DNA of 64,000 nt from Nicotiana tabacum (taxonomy: Eukaryota; Streptophyta; Magnoliopsida; Solanales; Solanaceae). The notes beneath the pieces were generated by a model. It was not told where the DNA came from. It saw only the letters and a list, made by a program, of their open reading frames with translations, and searched no databases. Location of the stretch: the NCBI RefSeq assembly GCF_000715075.1, contig NC_134096.1, forward strand, positions 62,319,854 through 62,383,853, written 5' to 3'. Positions 32,070-44,480 of this stretch are shown here, piece after piece. Every line of letters starts with the position of its first letter. Position 1 is the first letter of the stretch. Both the position numbers and the translations under genes were made by a program.

Positions 32070-35000
32070 TCAGTGGATCGCTAATCCTTGCATTGTTTGT
32101 GTGGTATCTTCAGTTATCCTGTTAGCATGAATTGTACTAATTACCCCTGAAATATTTCCCTGTAAAGATTTGACACTCGTCAACATCAATCAACCATAAT
32201 GACTCAATATAAATGAGAATGGGAGTTAAGGACATCTAGCTAGATGAAGTGGGAGGACAACAAAAATATACTGGCATCAGTTTCTAGGGGTTCCAGAAGA
32301 GCAGCAACAGGAATCATGGTAACTAGCCACACCAGCTCTTGGAACCCAGATTGACTATAAAATTGAGTTTAAGAAGAGAATAATTTACCCTCCAGGTTGC
32401 AAGTTGTGCTCGAAGCAATTGCCACTGATCTGTCCCAAATACACGCTCTATGCATCGGCTGCACGACACCCATACAAAAGAAAAGGAAAACAGTTATGAA
32501 TAATGAAGAACAATTAAAGTCTCAATTAACCAGATCTAACATCTCCAAATAAAGCAGAGGCAAAAATGTTAAAGGATGGGGGCCACAGAAAGCACACCTC
32601 ACAATTACTGCTTGGTTCATTTGATCTATCTTGCAGTCAAGTAACTTAGCTGAAATTGCCTTAACAACCCAATATTCTACCTCAGTATCATCAATCTGCA
32701 AAAAAGAGCAAAAGACCAATGGAATGACCAAAATGTGGAGCACAAACACAAACTACAAGATATAGACAATAAAAGTACCTGCAATGTGTCTTTGATCATG
32801 GAATAAGGAATTTGACTGGATTCAGTCATCCCGAGATCTACCAACGTCAATAATCTCATCTTCGCTATACAATCTTCATGTAGAAGTCCTGCAACATTAA
32901 CTAGCAGAATCAGACCAAGAGCAAGAACAGCATCCCAAAACCTAAGGGTTCACCCATAAATATGCCAAAGTTTTAATTAGCAGAAAGGCAAGTACTAACC
33001 ATAGGTTTTTAATAATTCAGAATTTGCCTCCTGGAAATCCAAGTAATCACTGAGCCTCCCAGTGAGAAAGATCTTTAGAAGCTGATATGCTAGAGCATAT
33101 TTAGCATCTTTCGCCAATTGGACTAGAGCTGGCATATCTAGCAAGCCACACTGCCATATTAAAAAGCCAAGAGTAAATAATGGCAAAAGAAAAAAATGCA
33201 GATTTAATAAGCCATTCTCAATTATGTGTTTTTTTTCATTTTTGATATTTCTTCGATATGATCAAGTTGGTGATCTACTCCATAACTGCTCCCTAAAATT
33301 TTTGACACAGGCTATCATTTGCTTCTAATAGCTAGGAGATCGCAAAATTCAAAGTAATTCATCTAAAATAGTAAAATCAAGCCACAATGGGTAAGATGGT
33401 GGCTGTTTGTTCCAGTACCTTGCAAAGCACTCAAATTCAACTGTGAGGACACAGGAAATCATGTCATACAATACATGAGCGTGTTCTAATGCACCTAAAT
33501 CATTACATGCTAGCAATAGACATATCTGATGCCTAAAACAATACATGATAGCAATAGATCATGTGAAAGGCAGCATTGGGCAATCTGGAGTCTAAATGAC
33601 ACAGCAAATTGTTTATATATAAAAATTTAAAAAAAGAAAAGTCTCCTATCCACTCAAGCAATTTGAATTCAGATATTCTGTTGAACATAGAGATACCTGA
33701 AACATGTCAGGTGCCTTGATAAATTCAATAATTGCACGAAGAGCTTCTTCCTTTGCCTCATTCATGGCATATGCATCTTCAACCGAGAAAGTTTCCAAAT
33801 ACTTTGTCAGAAACTTGAAAGACTCTTTTGCAGAGCTGCAAATATGAATGTGAGTCAGGAAAGAATACAAAATTGTAAGCGCAGGTTGCTGCAGGAAACA
33901 CAAGTCCCTCACTCATACCCTTTGGCTTCTTTCAGAATGTTTGAGATCTTAAGGAAGAGCTCCCTCTGATCCTTGACTCCAAGATTCCATTCTTTCAAGA
34001 AGCTATCTATCTTTTTGACAGATGGCAGGATATGCTCAGTGACCTTTCCATTAATGGCCAAATTAAGGGCCTTCATGTACACAAAGAAACGGCTATAAGG
34101 ATTCTCCAACAGGTTGTAGAGATTGAACAAGCTGAAAGGAGATAAGGAACAAAATGTAATGTGACACCATAAAGAAAACTCCAGGAAGAAAAGTAATTAG
34201 CTTCAGGATAGATTACAGTTTTATGCGCAGTGCAGGCTTATCATTTGGTTGTTGAGAGAGTTTACTGGATATGAGCTCCGCCATCTCATGAACTTGGTCC
34301 AAATTCTCAGCCTTCTTGACAAGGTTGCAGATTATAGTGAAAATGCACTCGAGATCTGAGGTAGAAGCCAATTAGAGCAAATTACATAACTAAGAGAACA
34401 AACAAAAAATTTCAGAAAACATAACATCAGAAAGGATGGTTTCAACATGCCAGACAATCAGAGATTGCTTCACATTGATGAAGAAAAAAAAGCCACCTCT
34501 AAACAATTTACTCAAAGATATAAGTCAATAAAAACAGTTGCTTCCTGTACATGTGAGTTCTATGCATCTAATTCTACAGTATGTGCTAGATAATTACATA
34601 ATTGGACTCAAAAATTTATAAAATCTTAATATATTGTCTCTTGTCTTCTCGAGATTTCTGTGTAACTATGGAGGATTCCCAGATTATATATTTTGTTGTT
34701 CTTAGTGAGAGTGGTATTGGACCAGCTTGTTTGCACATTGCCTAATCCGACTGCAGCTTCTTACAGCACACAAGCAAACCTGTCGAGTAAATCGACCCAC
34801 CAAGATTGGAGTAGATGGGCTCACACTGAGTGTTAAAGTTGAGATTTAAACTTTAAATCTCCAGGTAAATACTCCTAAGCATCAACCACTCATACATTCC
34901 CATAGAAACTGTTTCGAATTATATCTTTTAATAACAGGTTATGAAAATCACTTGAAGTGCGAAATTTACCTTTCTCGGAAGCTTTCGAAAAAATCAAATC

Positions 35001-35519
35001 TGCAGAAGTGAGCATCAATGAAGCCAAATCTAACCACCTTCCTTCAATCATGCATTCCTGTGCTTCAACGCACAATCTGTTCACCTGAGGCTCCGCAACC
35101 TACCAACATATCTTGTAAATCCATTCAAAACAAATATACAATTACAACAACCAAAGGATCCCAACCAAAAATTCACTCACAAAATCTGTCATTACAGAAT
35201 TCCACGTAGCAATTATCGAAGCACCCGCATTACAATAGTTAACCATTAGTAAATCAAATCCAGATTGTTTAAAGCAACGGTTTTTAAGTAATGAAACTAC
35301 ACTACAACATGTGAATTATTTGAGAGAGCCCTGTAAAAGCTAAATAACTTGTATATAAGCATAAAATAAATAAATAACAGACACAGACACACGCACACAT
35401 AGAGTTCGAGTGTTATATGAGATTACCTCTGGACCAGCGTCAGCCCATGACAACTGAGCGGTGAACCGAACAACGGAAAGAGCAGGATCTTCCTCTGAAG
35501 TAGGTACGACGGTGCTCAT
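32070..35519 (-). CDS. eIF3m: Eukaryotic translation initiation factor 3 subunit M (eIF3m), complete
   Basis: Ten coding exons on the minus strand: 35427-35519, 34970-35099, 34217-34355, 33919-34131, 33697-33835, 33000-33150, 32779-32888, 32598-32695, 32389-32458, 32070-32159. All introns are GT-AG, the phases agree, and the total is 1233 nt (410 residues plus TGA). The start ATG (35519) gives MSTVVPTSEEDPAL, matching the conserved eIF3m N-terminus; an upstream in-frame ATG at 35690 has no family support. eIF3m is a PCI-domain subunit of the eIF3 complex that helps recruit mRNA to the 40S ribosomal subunit in the cytoplasm. Recognisable blocks include WADAGPE, DSFLKEWNLGVKDQRELF, KFLTKYLETF, EAKEEALRAIIEFIKAPD (start of the PCI region), DCKIDQMNQAVIV, and a final exon ending TMQGLAIH. 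No stop or frameshift is seen, so it is probably functional. Confidence 0.97.
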
Positions 35520-35725
35520 TTTTCCTCTGTTTTTTTGGCCGGATTGCAAAATGGAAATCTCCGCGAAAGCGAAGGAAGTATAGTGACGGAGAGTAGGGAG
35601 GGAGAAAACCCTAGCTTGATAAAGTGGAATGTAGTGAAATGGAGAAGGGTATTCCCGTAAAACTAATTTGGTGCATGTTTTCTTCCCCAAAAAAATTAAA
35701 ATCTTCTTCCTTTTATTTAAGAGGA
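35520..35725 (-). promoter_or_regulatory. eIF3m 5' UTR and proximal promoter
   Basis: Upstream of the ATG lies a telo-box-like AAACCCTA (plus strand 35606-35613), common in promoters of plant translation-machinery genes. A TATA-like TTAAATAAAAGG (minus strand, about 35711-35722) is about 195 bp before the ATG. The transcription start is not defined by the sequence. Confidence 0.45.
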
Positions 35726-36215
35726 AAAGAGGAACAATAGAGTTCTAATCGGTTTTTGGTTAAAATCAAAATTAAATCGATTTAATCATTTTTAAAATTT
35801 TTAAAATCAAATTGAATTAAATATACGTATAATTTACCCTTTGAGTGTTGTGGTATTGTTTGATTTTCAGTTTTTGACAAATTTAATGGTATTTCTTTCT
35901 TTCTTTTCCCCTACAAACATAAAAAAAATCTTTTTTTGCAAGCTTATAATCCTTTATACTCTTTTATTGTGGTGGCTATAATTTTCCTAAATTATGAAGA
36001 AAAAAAGTCCCAAATGTAAAAACTTCTTTGAAAGTAACAGAAATAGAAGAAGAGAATGAAAAGGGCTTTGCAGCTTTTTTACATGAATGAGTTTAGATTT
36101 ATGGTCTTTTTTTTAGAGGTGGATTTAAGGCCCAAAGTCCATTACTTTATTAGAGATAAAATAAATGGTAAAAATAAACTTTTGATTAAAAGTATATAAA
36201 ATATTTAAAATTATG
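35726..36215. other. Intergenic DNA between eIF3m and the copia element
   Basis: AT-rich upstream region with poly-A, poly-T and CT-rich stretches. No gene or repeat end was recognised. It may contain distal promoter elements of eIF3m. Confidence 0.5.
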
Positions 36216-36220
36216 TAAAT

Positions 36221-36614
36221 TGTTATAAATATACTATATTATGGATGTTCATTTACTCCGTTGTAAATGAGCTTCCTGAAGAAGTTTATCCATATGAGAC
36301 TCCGCCGTAAATATGTTTATCTATTTAGTACTCTATTGGAAATAAGCTTTCTGAAGAAGCTTATCATTTTGGTACTCCGTTATGGATAAACATAAACCCC
36401 GGTAGAAGATTATCTATATCTGGTACAGTAGCAGCTTACACAAAAGCTTGCAGTAGCAGCTTACAGTAGCAACTTACAAGCAGCTTGCAGTAGCAGCTTC
36501 TTTTCTTCTATAAATAGAGGAGTTTTCAGTTCATTATGTACAGAAATTTGAAATTTGAATAATATATCAGTTTCTCTCTATACTTGTCTGTATTGTAGTC
36601 TTTATTTTATAACG
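36221..36614 (+). repeat. 5' LTR of the copia element
   Basis: Starts TGTTATAAAT and ends TTATAACG, where the 3' LTR has TTATAACA. It contains an imperfect array of CAGTAGCAGCTTA units (about 36424-36503) directly before the TATA box TATAAATAG (36509-36517). Confidence 0.9.
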
Positions 36615-36616
36615 CG

Positions 36617-36628
36617 TTATCAGCACGA
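36617..36628 (+). other. Primer-binding site of the copia element
   Basis: TTATCAGCACGA lies directly after the 5' LTR. It differs from the initiator-tRNA type TGGTATCAGAGC used by the other elements here. The cognate tRNA region was not identified with certainty. Confidence 0.6.
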
Positions 36629-36692
36629 AACTCTGCCATCTCGAGCAAATACTTTGAAAGTATCAGAGGTACGAAGTTTCCTTTTCTAAATA

Positions 36693-37680
36693 ATGTCAAA
36701 TCTTTCTAAACTTGAATTTGTAGCCCTCGATATATCGAGCAAAAGCTACATGTGCTTGATGCTGAAATTCATCTTGATGTGATGGGTCTGGCAGACACCA
36801 TCAAGGACAAAAATCAAGCATCAAACCAAGATCGTGCCAAAGCAATGATATTCCTACACCATCACCTTGATGAGGGCCTAAAAATGGAATATCTTACTGT
36901 TAAAGATTCAGTCATACTGTGGAATAATTTGAAAGATAGATATGACCACCTGAAGATTGTCGTTCTTCCACATGCACGTTATGATTGGACTCATCTAAGG
37001 CTACAAGATTTTAAATCTATTAGTGAGTATAATTCTGCTATGTTCAGAATTATTTCCCAATTGAAACTACATGGTGATAATACTACTGATCATGATATGT
37101 TGGAAAAAACTTTCACCACTTTTCATGCCTCGAATATGCTCCTGCAGCAGTAATATCGAGAGATGGGATTCAAAAAGTATTCTGAACTTATCTCACATCT
37201 TCTTGTAGCCGAGCAACATAATGGGCTATTAATGAAAAATCATGAAAGCCGGCCTACTGGTTCTTGTCCATTCCCTGAAGTTAATGAGACGAACTTCCAC
37301 CAAGCTAAGCGTGGAAGAGGACGTGGTCCCAGTCGTGGTCATGGCCGTGGTCGGGGAAGAAACTCTAATCATGGTAATAATAATGCACCAAAGAACCCTC
37401 TTCACCACCATCAGTGGAAAAGGAAGGAACAAAAGCATGAAGCGGTGCAAGCAGCAAAGCCAGAAATGCATGCTATAGATGTGGAGGAAAAGGGCACTGG
37501 TCACGTACCTGTCGTACGCCAAAGCACCTGGTTGAGCTTTATCAAGCCTCCCTGAAAAAGGCAGAGAAAAATGTTGAAGCAAATTTTATTTCTGAAGATA
37601 ATTTAGACTTCATGTATTTGGATGTAGCTGATTACTTTGCACTCCCAAAAGGAGAAACAAGTCATATGATCGGTGGTTAA
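36693..37680 (+). pseudogene. copia gag (frameshifted)
   Basis: The ATG at 36693 begins MSNLSKLEFVALDIS and shifts frame near 36750 into the copia gag core (36752-37153; EIHLDVMGLAD, LRLQDFKSISEYNSAMFR). A TAA at 37151 stands where the sequence context (CAG CAG TAA TAT) suggests an original CAA. The next part (37163 on) is basic and ends in a CCHC zinc knuckle, CYRCGGKGHWSRTC, at about 37471-37512. That knuckle is in a different frame, so a second shift lies between. Gag would coat element RNA; this copy cannot produce it intact. Confidence 0.88.
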
Positions 37681-37740
37681 TCTGTAGAAATGCAAATAAT
37701 TTAATTTTGGTTGTTTGTAATAGATAGTATGGTTATGTAA

Positions 37741-40700
37741 TTGTTGAAAAGTTATGCTTTGATAATGATGTTTACTATAACATATTTTATTTATGTCATT
37801 TTGAAGAATATGGATAATCCTCAAATTATGTTTGGATCAAAGACCAATCATAAAGATATTTGTGTAATTGATAGTGGAACAACCCATGCCATATTCAAGG
37901 ATCAGAAATACTTTTCTTATTTGCATAAGGAAAAAGTAAATATTTCAATAATTTCTGGTAATATAAGTTTGATTGAATGCTCTGGAAGAGCCATTATATT
38001 TCTGTCTAAGGGAACAAAACTTATAATAGATAATGCATTATTCTCCTCCAAGTCCCGAAGAAACTTGTTGAGTTTTATAAATATCCACCGAAATTTGGTA
38101 TCATGTTGAGACGACTGATGAAATGAATATGGAATATCTTTGTATTACAAAGAATGTTTCTGGCCAGAAGTGTATTGTAGAAAAGTTACCAACTTTATCT
38201 TCTGGCTTATACTATTCAAAGATTAGTACAGTTGAAGCACACTCTATCATAAATCAGAAGTTTATTAATTCAAATATTTTTGTGTTTTTGCATGGCTATT
38301 TGGGCCATCCTGGATCAATAATGATGAGACGAATTACTGAAAATTCAAGTGGGCATCCATTAAAGAACCTAAAGATTCTTACAAATAATGAATTTTCTTG
38401 TGATGTTTGTTATAAAGGCAAAATGATCACTAGACCATCACCAATGAAGGTTGGCATTGAATCCCCTGCCTTTTTAGAACATATACATGGGGATATATGT
38501 AGACTTATTCACCCACCAAGTGGGTTGTTTAGATATTTTATGGTCCTAATAGATACATCTTCAAGATAGTCTCATGTGTGCCTACTATCATCTCGCAACA
38601 TGGCGTTTGCAAAGCTATTAGCCCAAATAATGCGATTAAGAGCACAATTCCCAGATTATCCTATAAAGGCTATTCGGCTTGATAATGCTGGAGAATTCTC
38701 ATCTCAAGTTTTTGATGATTACTGTCTATCAGTTGGGATAACAGTTGAACATCATGTAGCTTATGTTCATACTCAAAATGGTCTTGCAGAGTCATTTATT
38801 AGGAATATATATCGGGTTTGAATCACCCTCTATTATTCGCTATCTTGAACCATTGACGGGAGATTTATTTACTGCTCGATTTGCAGATTTTCAGTTTGAT
38901 GAAACAAATTTCCCACAATTAGGGGGAGAGATAAAGGAAATCAAAAGAGAAATTGTGTGGAAAGTTTCATCGTTATCTCATTTTGATCCACGTACCCCTA
39001 TATGTAATCAGGAGGTCCAGAAGATCATCCATTTACAAAATATAGCAAATCAAATGCCAGACACATTTACTGATTTGAATAGGATAACTAAGTCACATAT
39101 CTCTGCAGAGAATGTGCCTATCCGAATTGATGTCCCAGCAGGACCATCTACTAGCTTGAGAGCTAGTGAACCTAAAGCACGCCTGAAGCGTGGTAGGCCT
39201 TTGGGTTCTAAGGATCGAAATCCTGGAAAAAGAAAATCGACAAATGATAACGATACTATGAAGGGATCTCCTGAAAAAACCCAAGATCTGATTAGTTCTG
39301 AGATTCCTGAAGAAATCAATGAACTCGAGACTCAAGTGAGCAAGGAACTTTTAAAAGTTCTACTGGTGATGGGATTAATCTAAATTAGTGGTGGATAATA
39401 TTTTTGCTTATAATGTTGCACTTAACATTATGCAAGATAGTGAGGATTTTGAACCTCGATCTGTCGAAGAATGTCAACAAAGATCTGATTGGCCAAAATG
39501 GCAAGGGGCAATTCAATCAGAATTGAACGCGCTTCCTAAAAGAGAGGTCTTTGGATCAGTAGTCCCAACACCTGCTGGTATAAAACCAGTTGGTCATAAA
39601 TGGGTTTTTGTGCGAAAAAGAAATGACAAAAATGAAGTTGAAAGGTACAAGGCTCGCCTTGTCGCACAAGGATACTCACAACGACCTGGAGTCGATTATG
39701 AAGAAACATATTCACCCATTATGGATGCCATAACATTTCGATATCTTGTCAGTTTAGCCTTACGTAAAAGTCTTGAAATACATTTAATCGATGTGGTTAC
39801 AGCTTATCTGTACGGGTCACTTGATAATGAGATTTACATGAAAATCTCTAAAGGATTTAAAATGCCTGAAGCATATTCAAAATATCGGGAAATATACTCA
39901 ATCAGATTACAAAGATCTTTGTACGGTTTAAAGCAATCTGGGCGCATGTGGTATAATCGCCTCAGTGAATATTTGTTGAAAGGGGGTTACATAGCAGACG
40001 AAATCTTTATCCATCAATTTGCCTATACAGAAAGGATCTTAAAACGCTTTTACATGGACAAAGCGCACCCATTGAGTACACCAATGGTTGTTCAATCACT
40101 TGAAGTGAATAAGGACCCGTTCCGACATCCAGAAGAGGAAGAGGAACTCCTTGGTCCTGAAACGCCATATCTCAGTGTAATTAGTGCACTTATGTATCTT
40201 GCTAATGCTACAAGACCTGACATAGCATTTTCTATTAATTTACTAGCAAGATATAGCTCTTCTCCTACAAAGAGACATTGGAATGAGATTAATCATATTT
40301 TGCGATATTTAAAGGGAACTCTTGATATGGGTTTATTTTATGCTAACAAAGATAGTGCAGATATTATTGGTTATGCAGATGCAGGTTATTTATCTAATCC
40401 CCATAAAGCTCGATCTCAAACCGTGTACGTGTTTACATGTGGAGGTATTGTCATATCATGGCGCTCCACGAAGCAATCTATTGTTGCTACTTCTTCAAAT
40501 CATGCTGAGATAATAGCTATTCATTAAGCAAGTAGGGAATGCATATGGTTGAGATCAGTGATTCATTTTATTTAAGAAAAATGTGGTTTGGAATGTGATA
40601 AAAGATCCATATTTTTATATGAAGACAATGTTGCATGCATAGCCCAATTGAAGGGAGGATTTATAAAAGGAGATAGAACGAAGCACATTTCATCAAAATT

Positions 40701-40860
40701 ATTCTACACACACGATCTTCAGAAAAAAGGTGACATTAATGTGCAACAAATCCGTTCAAGTGACAATCCGACAGATTTATTCACTAAATCTTTGCCAACT
40801 TCAACTTTTGAGAAGATGGTATACAAGATTGGAATGCGGAGACTCAAATATTTGAAATAA
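37741..40860 (+). pseudogene. copia pol (protease, integrase, RT, RNase H; deleted)
   Basis: Protease has the active-site CVIDSGTTHAIF (about 37860). A GAG-pre-integrase segment carries the zinc-binding HGYLGHPGS and CDVCYKGK (38290-38420). Integrase core residues are visible in MVLIDTSSR, IRLDNAGEF and TQNGLAESF. A TAG at 38567 follows TSSR. Just after AESFIRN (about 38810) the rest of the integrase core is missing, and the sequence jumps to FESPSIIRYLEP in another frame. The RT frame 39388-40527 has NKWVF-like GHKWVF, YKARLVAQGYSQ, LYGLKQSGRMWY, but an in-frame deletion near 40007 removes the segment with the catalytic YVDD. RNase H continues to 40860 (TRPDIAFSIN, ADAGYLSNP, TKHISSKLFYTHD), split by a TAA at 40525. 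Confidence 0.92.
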
Positions 40861-41070
40861 GATTTTCATGAGGGGGAGTAAAATACGCGATATACTTTTT
40901 TTCTTACTAAGGTTTTTCCCACAGGGTTTTCCTTATAAGGTTTTTAATGAGGCAACTAGCAATGCGTATTACTAAATATGTGTACTCTTTTTCCTTCACT
41001 AGAATTTTTTTCCCACGGGGTTTTTTCTAGTAAGGTTTTAATGAGGCATATTATCTTTTAACGAACATCC

Positions 41071-41439
41071 AAAGGGGAGTGTTATAAATATATTATATTA
41101 TGGATGTTCATTTACTCCGTTGTAAATAAGCTTCCTGAAGAAATTTATCCATATGAGACTCAGCCGTACATATGTTTATCTATTTAGTACTATATTCCTG
41201 AAGAAGCTTATCATTTTGGTACTCTGTTATGTATAAACATGACCCCCGGTAGAAAACTATCTATATCTGGTACAGTAGCAGCTTACAAGCAGCTTGCAGT
41301 ACTAGCTTACACAGCAGCTTGCAGTAGCAGCTTACGCAACAACTTCCTTTCTTCTATAAATAGAGGAGTTTTCAGTTCATCATGTGCAGAAGTTTGAAGT
41401 TTGAATAATATATCAGTTTCTCTCTATACTTTTATAACA
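41071..41439 (+). repeat. Polypurine tract and 3' LTR of the copia element
   Basis: AAAGGGGAG (41071-41079) precedes the LTR, which runs from TGTTATAAATATATT (41080) to TTATAACA (41439), 360 bp. It carries its own CAGCTTA-type array (about 41270-41345) and TATA box (41354-41363). Compared with the 5' LTR it lacks about 20 bp near its end. Confidence 0.92.
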
Positions 41440-41610
41440 TAAATTACATATATATAATTATACAAATTGTATATATTATTTGTCGGATATTTTTTTTCTT
41501 AACGAAACTAAATCAACTAAAAAATCGGTTTGTTTAATCAATTTTTCATTGAACCGTGAACACATATAATCCCAACTTACATTACCTTTCTCTCTATGGC
41601 TTATTTTGGT

Positions 41611-42851
41611 AAATATTGCACGGGGCGCCTATTTGGTCGCCCCCATTTAACTTATACCCACTTTTTAAAAAAGTTTTAACTTGTACCCACGTTTAAATAA
41701 CTTCAGGCATCTTTCTCCTCCTCTTTCGTCCTTTTCTTCTTCGGGTGACAATGATTTTATATGGTGGTTGTGAATATATTTTAATGTTGTTTATAATGTT
41801 TTACAATGGCGAGCCATTATGACGCTTTATTTATTACTATTGCTTAGGTTTTTTCTTCTTTTTCTTAATTGCAAAATGGGTTCATTAGATTTATTGATAT
41901 TTTGACAAATTGATGATTGGGGTTTGTTCCTGATGATATTTGGAGGTTATGTTTCAAATTTGAGCTCATTTGGAGTAGATTTAGGTATTAAATCGTATAT
42001 TGAATTGTTATAATTCGAAGAATAATATTCTATTTCTGGGCAATTTGCACTTTAGGTCAAATCACTTCAGGCCTACTTGGCCTAAAGTGCATAAAACGTT
42101 AGTTGCACTTCAGACCTTTTGGCCTTAAGTGCATCTGAAGTGTAATTTTTTACTTCAGACTTATTGATCTTAAGTGTAGCAAAACGTTTGTTGCACTTCA
42201 GACCTTTTGACCTTAAGTGCATCTGAAGTGCACCTCAGACTTATTGGACTTAAGTGAAGCAAAATGTTTGTTGCACTTTATACCTTTTGGCCTTAAGTGC
42301 ATCTGAAGTGCAATTTGTCACTTCAGACTTATTGGCCTTAAGTGCATGAAACAATTGATTATACTTCAGACCTATTTGGCCTTAAGTGCATCTGAAGTGC
42401 AAATTTTCACTTCAGACTTATTGGCCTTAAGTGAATGAAAACATTTGTTGCACTTCAGACTTTTTGGCCTTAAGTGCATGAAACTATTGGTTACACTTCA
42501 GACCTATTTGGCCTTAAGTGCATCTAAAGTGCAAATTTTCACTCAGACTTATTGGCCTTAAGTAAATGAAAACGTTTGTTGCACTTCAAACTTTTTGGCC
42601 TTAAGTGCATCTGAAGTGCAAATTTTTACTTCACACTTATTGGCCTTAAGTGCATCTGAAGTGCAATTTTTCATTTCAGACCTATTTGGCCTTAAGTGCA
42701 TTTGAAGTGCAATTGTTTTACTTCTGACTAATAACTTTAGGCCCGATAAGTCTGAAGTTGATCGTAATGTGGGTACGCATGCAAACGTTTTTGCAAAGTG
42801 GGTATAGGTTCAATTGTGACCCCAAAACTGGGTATAGATGCAAAATCCCCC
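41611..42851. mobile_element. Mutator-like MITE with long inverted ends and an internal minisatellite
   Basis: A perfect 10-bp direct repeat TTATTTTGGT (41601-41610 and 42852-42861) flanks the element; Mutator-type elements make duplications of 9-11 bp. The first about 100 bp and the complement of the last about 100 bp match in order: a tgca block, a (c)tatacccac block, gtttgc/gtttaa, tacccac, then aacttcag. The interior has no transposase. It holds a short unique stretch (about 41710-42040) and a roughly 700-bp repeat array. Confidence 0.75.
42044..42762. repeat. CACTTCAGA minisatellite array inside the MITE
   Basis: At least fifteen imperfect units of about 40 bp, alternating CACTTCAGAC-ttattGGCCTTAAGTG and catCTGAAGTGCaa. 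Adjacent half-units are inverted (CACTTCAGA and TCTGAAGTG; GGCCTTAAGTG and its complement), so the array could form many short hairpins on either strand. Unit length varies by deletion of a half-unit. Confidence 0.92.
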
Positions 42852-43045
42852 TTATTTTGGTGTTAGCTAATTCGCTACCCGAAATTTAATAATTCTTCTA
42901 AGAAGTTTTTCACTTATGATATTCAAACTCGAAACTGTTGGTTACAGGCAGAAAATTCTAACTATTTCACTACACCCTTTGGTGTAACTATCTATAATAT
43001 TTTACTTTTGTATCCCTTAAATTTCTTACAATTTATCTATTTATC

Positions 43046-44480
43046 TATATATCTACAACAACAATAATAACAACAAACTCAGCTTAATCTCATACACGGG
43101 GTCTAAGAAGAGTAGTGTATACGCAATTTTACTTCTACCCTATAAAGACAGTGGTTATTTTCGATAAACATCTGACTTAAGGAACAATAAAATAAAGCAA
43201 CAAGCAATAATAATAGTATTGTGATGTGGTAATAGAAGCAAATGACATAATAAATAATCAAAAACCATGAATAAGAGAATACAAGAATAGTATTAGTACT
43301 ACTGTAAATGTAGGAGAAACTCACAACTACCTATCAACCTACCACCTTAATCCTCGACCTCCACACCTTCCTATCGTGAGTCATGTCCTCGGTAAGGTGA
43401 AGCAATGACATGTCATGCCTAAATATAAAGAGTACTTCTCTGGCCTACCCATGCCCTTCCTCAAGTCCGCCATGGTTAACCTCTCACACCTCTTAATCGG
43501 CGCATCTATGTCTCTCATCTTCACATGCCCGAACCATCGCAATCTTGATTCCCGCAACTTGTCCTCCACATAGTCCACCCCCACCTTGTCCCTAATAACT
43601 TCATTCGTAATCTTGTTTTCCTGGTATGTTCGCACATCCATTTTAACATCCTTATTTCAGCTACTTTCATCTTCTGGACATGAGACTTCTTGACGGGCCA
43701 ACACTCAGCTTCATACAATATAGTCGGTCTAACCACCATCTTGTAGAACTTGCCTTTAAGTCTAGGCGGCATATTCTTATCACATAAAATCCCTGAAGCT
43801 AGCCTCTATCTCATCCAACCCTGCTCTAATGCTATGAGTAACATCCTTGTCAATATCTTCGTTGTCTTGGATTATAGACCCAAGATACTTGAAACTATCT
43901 ATTTGGGGAATGACTTGAGCATCAGTCTTCACTTCCACTTCTGCTTCATACCTCCCATCAGTGAACTTGCACTCTAAGTATTCAGTTTTCAACCTACTCA
44001 ACTTGAAATCTTTAGACTCTAGCGTCTGTCTCCAAACTTCCAACCTAGCGCTAATATCAATTTGCGTCTCGTTAATCAGTACTATGTCATCAACAAATAG
44101 CTTACCTCATGGTACCCCCCATGTATGTGTCGTGTCACCAAATCCAATGATATGATAAACAAAAATGGGCTAAGGGCCGATCCGTGATGCAACCATATCT
44201 CTTACTGGAAAATATTCTAAGTCTTTTCCCACAGTCCTCACCTAAGTCTTACTTCCCTCGTACATGTCCTTAATCATCCTAATATACGTTACCGAGACAT
44301 TGTTAACCTCCAAACATCTCCATAGCACCTACATCGGGTCTTTGTCATAGGCCTTCTCAAGGCCAATGAACACCATGTGCAAACCCTTTTTTCCTTTGCC
44401 TATATTGCTCCACCAATCATCTCACAAGATGAATGGCTTCTGTAGTTGACCGTCCCGGCATAATTTTGAATTGGTTATCA
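43046..44480 (-). pseudogene. RTE-type LINE reverse transcriptase remnant with 3' tail
   Basis: On the minus strand from about 44480 the sequence encodes decayed non-LTR reverse transcriptase: HMVFIGLEKAYDK, then the catalytic [13 protein letters not shown] (about 44110-44070), [37 protein letters not shown] and [12 protein letters not shown]. These motifs belong to the C-terminal half of RTE-clade LINE proteins. Frameshifts and stops separate the blocks (44043-43780, 43772-43521, 43641-43381). The 3' untranslated part continues to a tail at 43190-43046 ending in TTG/TTA repeats. It is 5'-truncated, as is usual for LINE copies, and has no endonuclease domain. Confidence 0.87.

Larger units (their letters stand above)
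36221..41439 (+). mobile_element. Ty1/copia retrotransposon, complete ends, internally deleted
   Basis: A 5.2-kb element with LTRs beginning TGTTATAAATATA, primer-binding site, gag-pol remnants in copia order (gag, protease, integrase, RT, RNase H) and a polypurine tract. It is flanked by a perfect TAAAT duplication (36216-36220 and 41440-41444). The two LTRs differ by scattered substitutions and short indels, so it is not recent. Internal deletions remove parts of integrase and RT. It sits about 700 bp upstream of the eIF3m start codon, transcribed away from it. Confidence 0.95.

Noticed and set aside
35520..35690. In-frame N-terminal extension of eIF3m from the ATG at 35690
   Set aside because: The family N-terminus begins MSTVVPTSEEDP at 35519 and the extension has no family-like sequence; it is taken as 5' UTR.
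42044..42762. Regular repeats that might suggest a CRISPR-like array
   Set aside because: Units are contiguous imperfect minisatellite repeats with no unique spacers, in a plant nuclear genome, inside a transposon-like unit.
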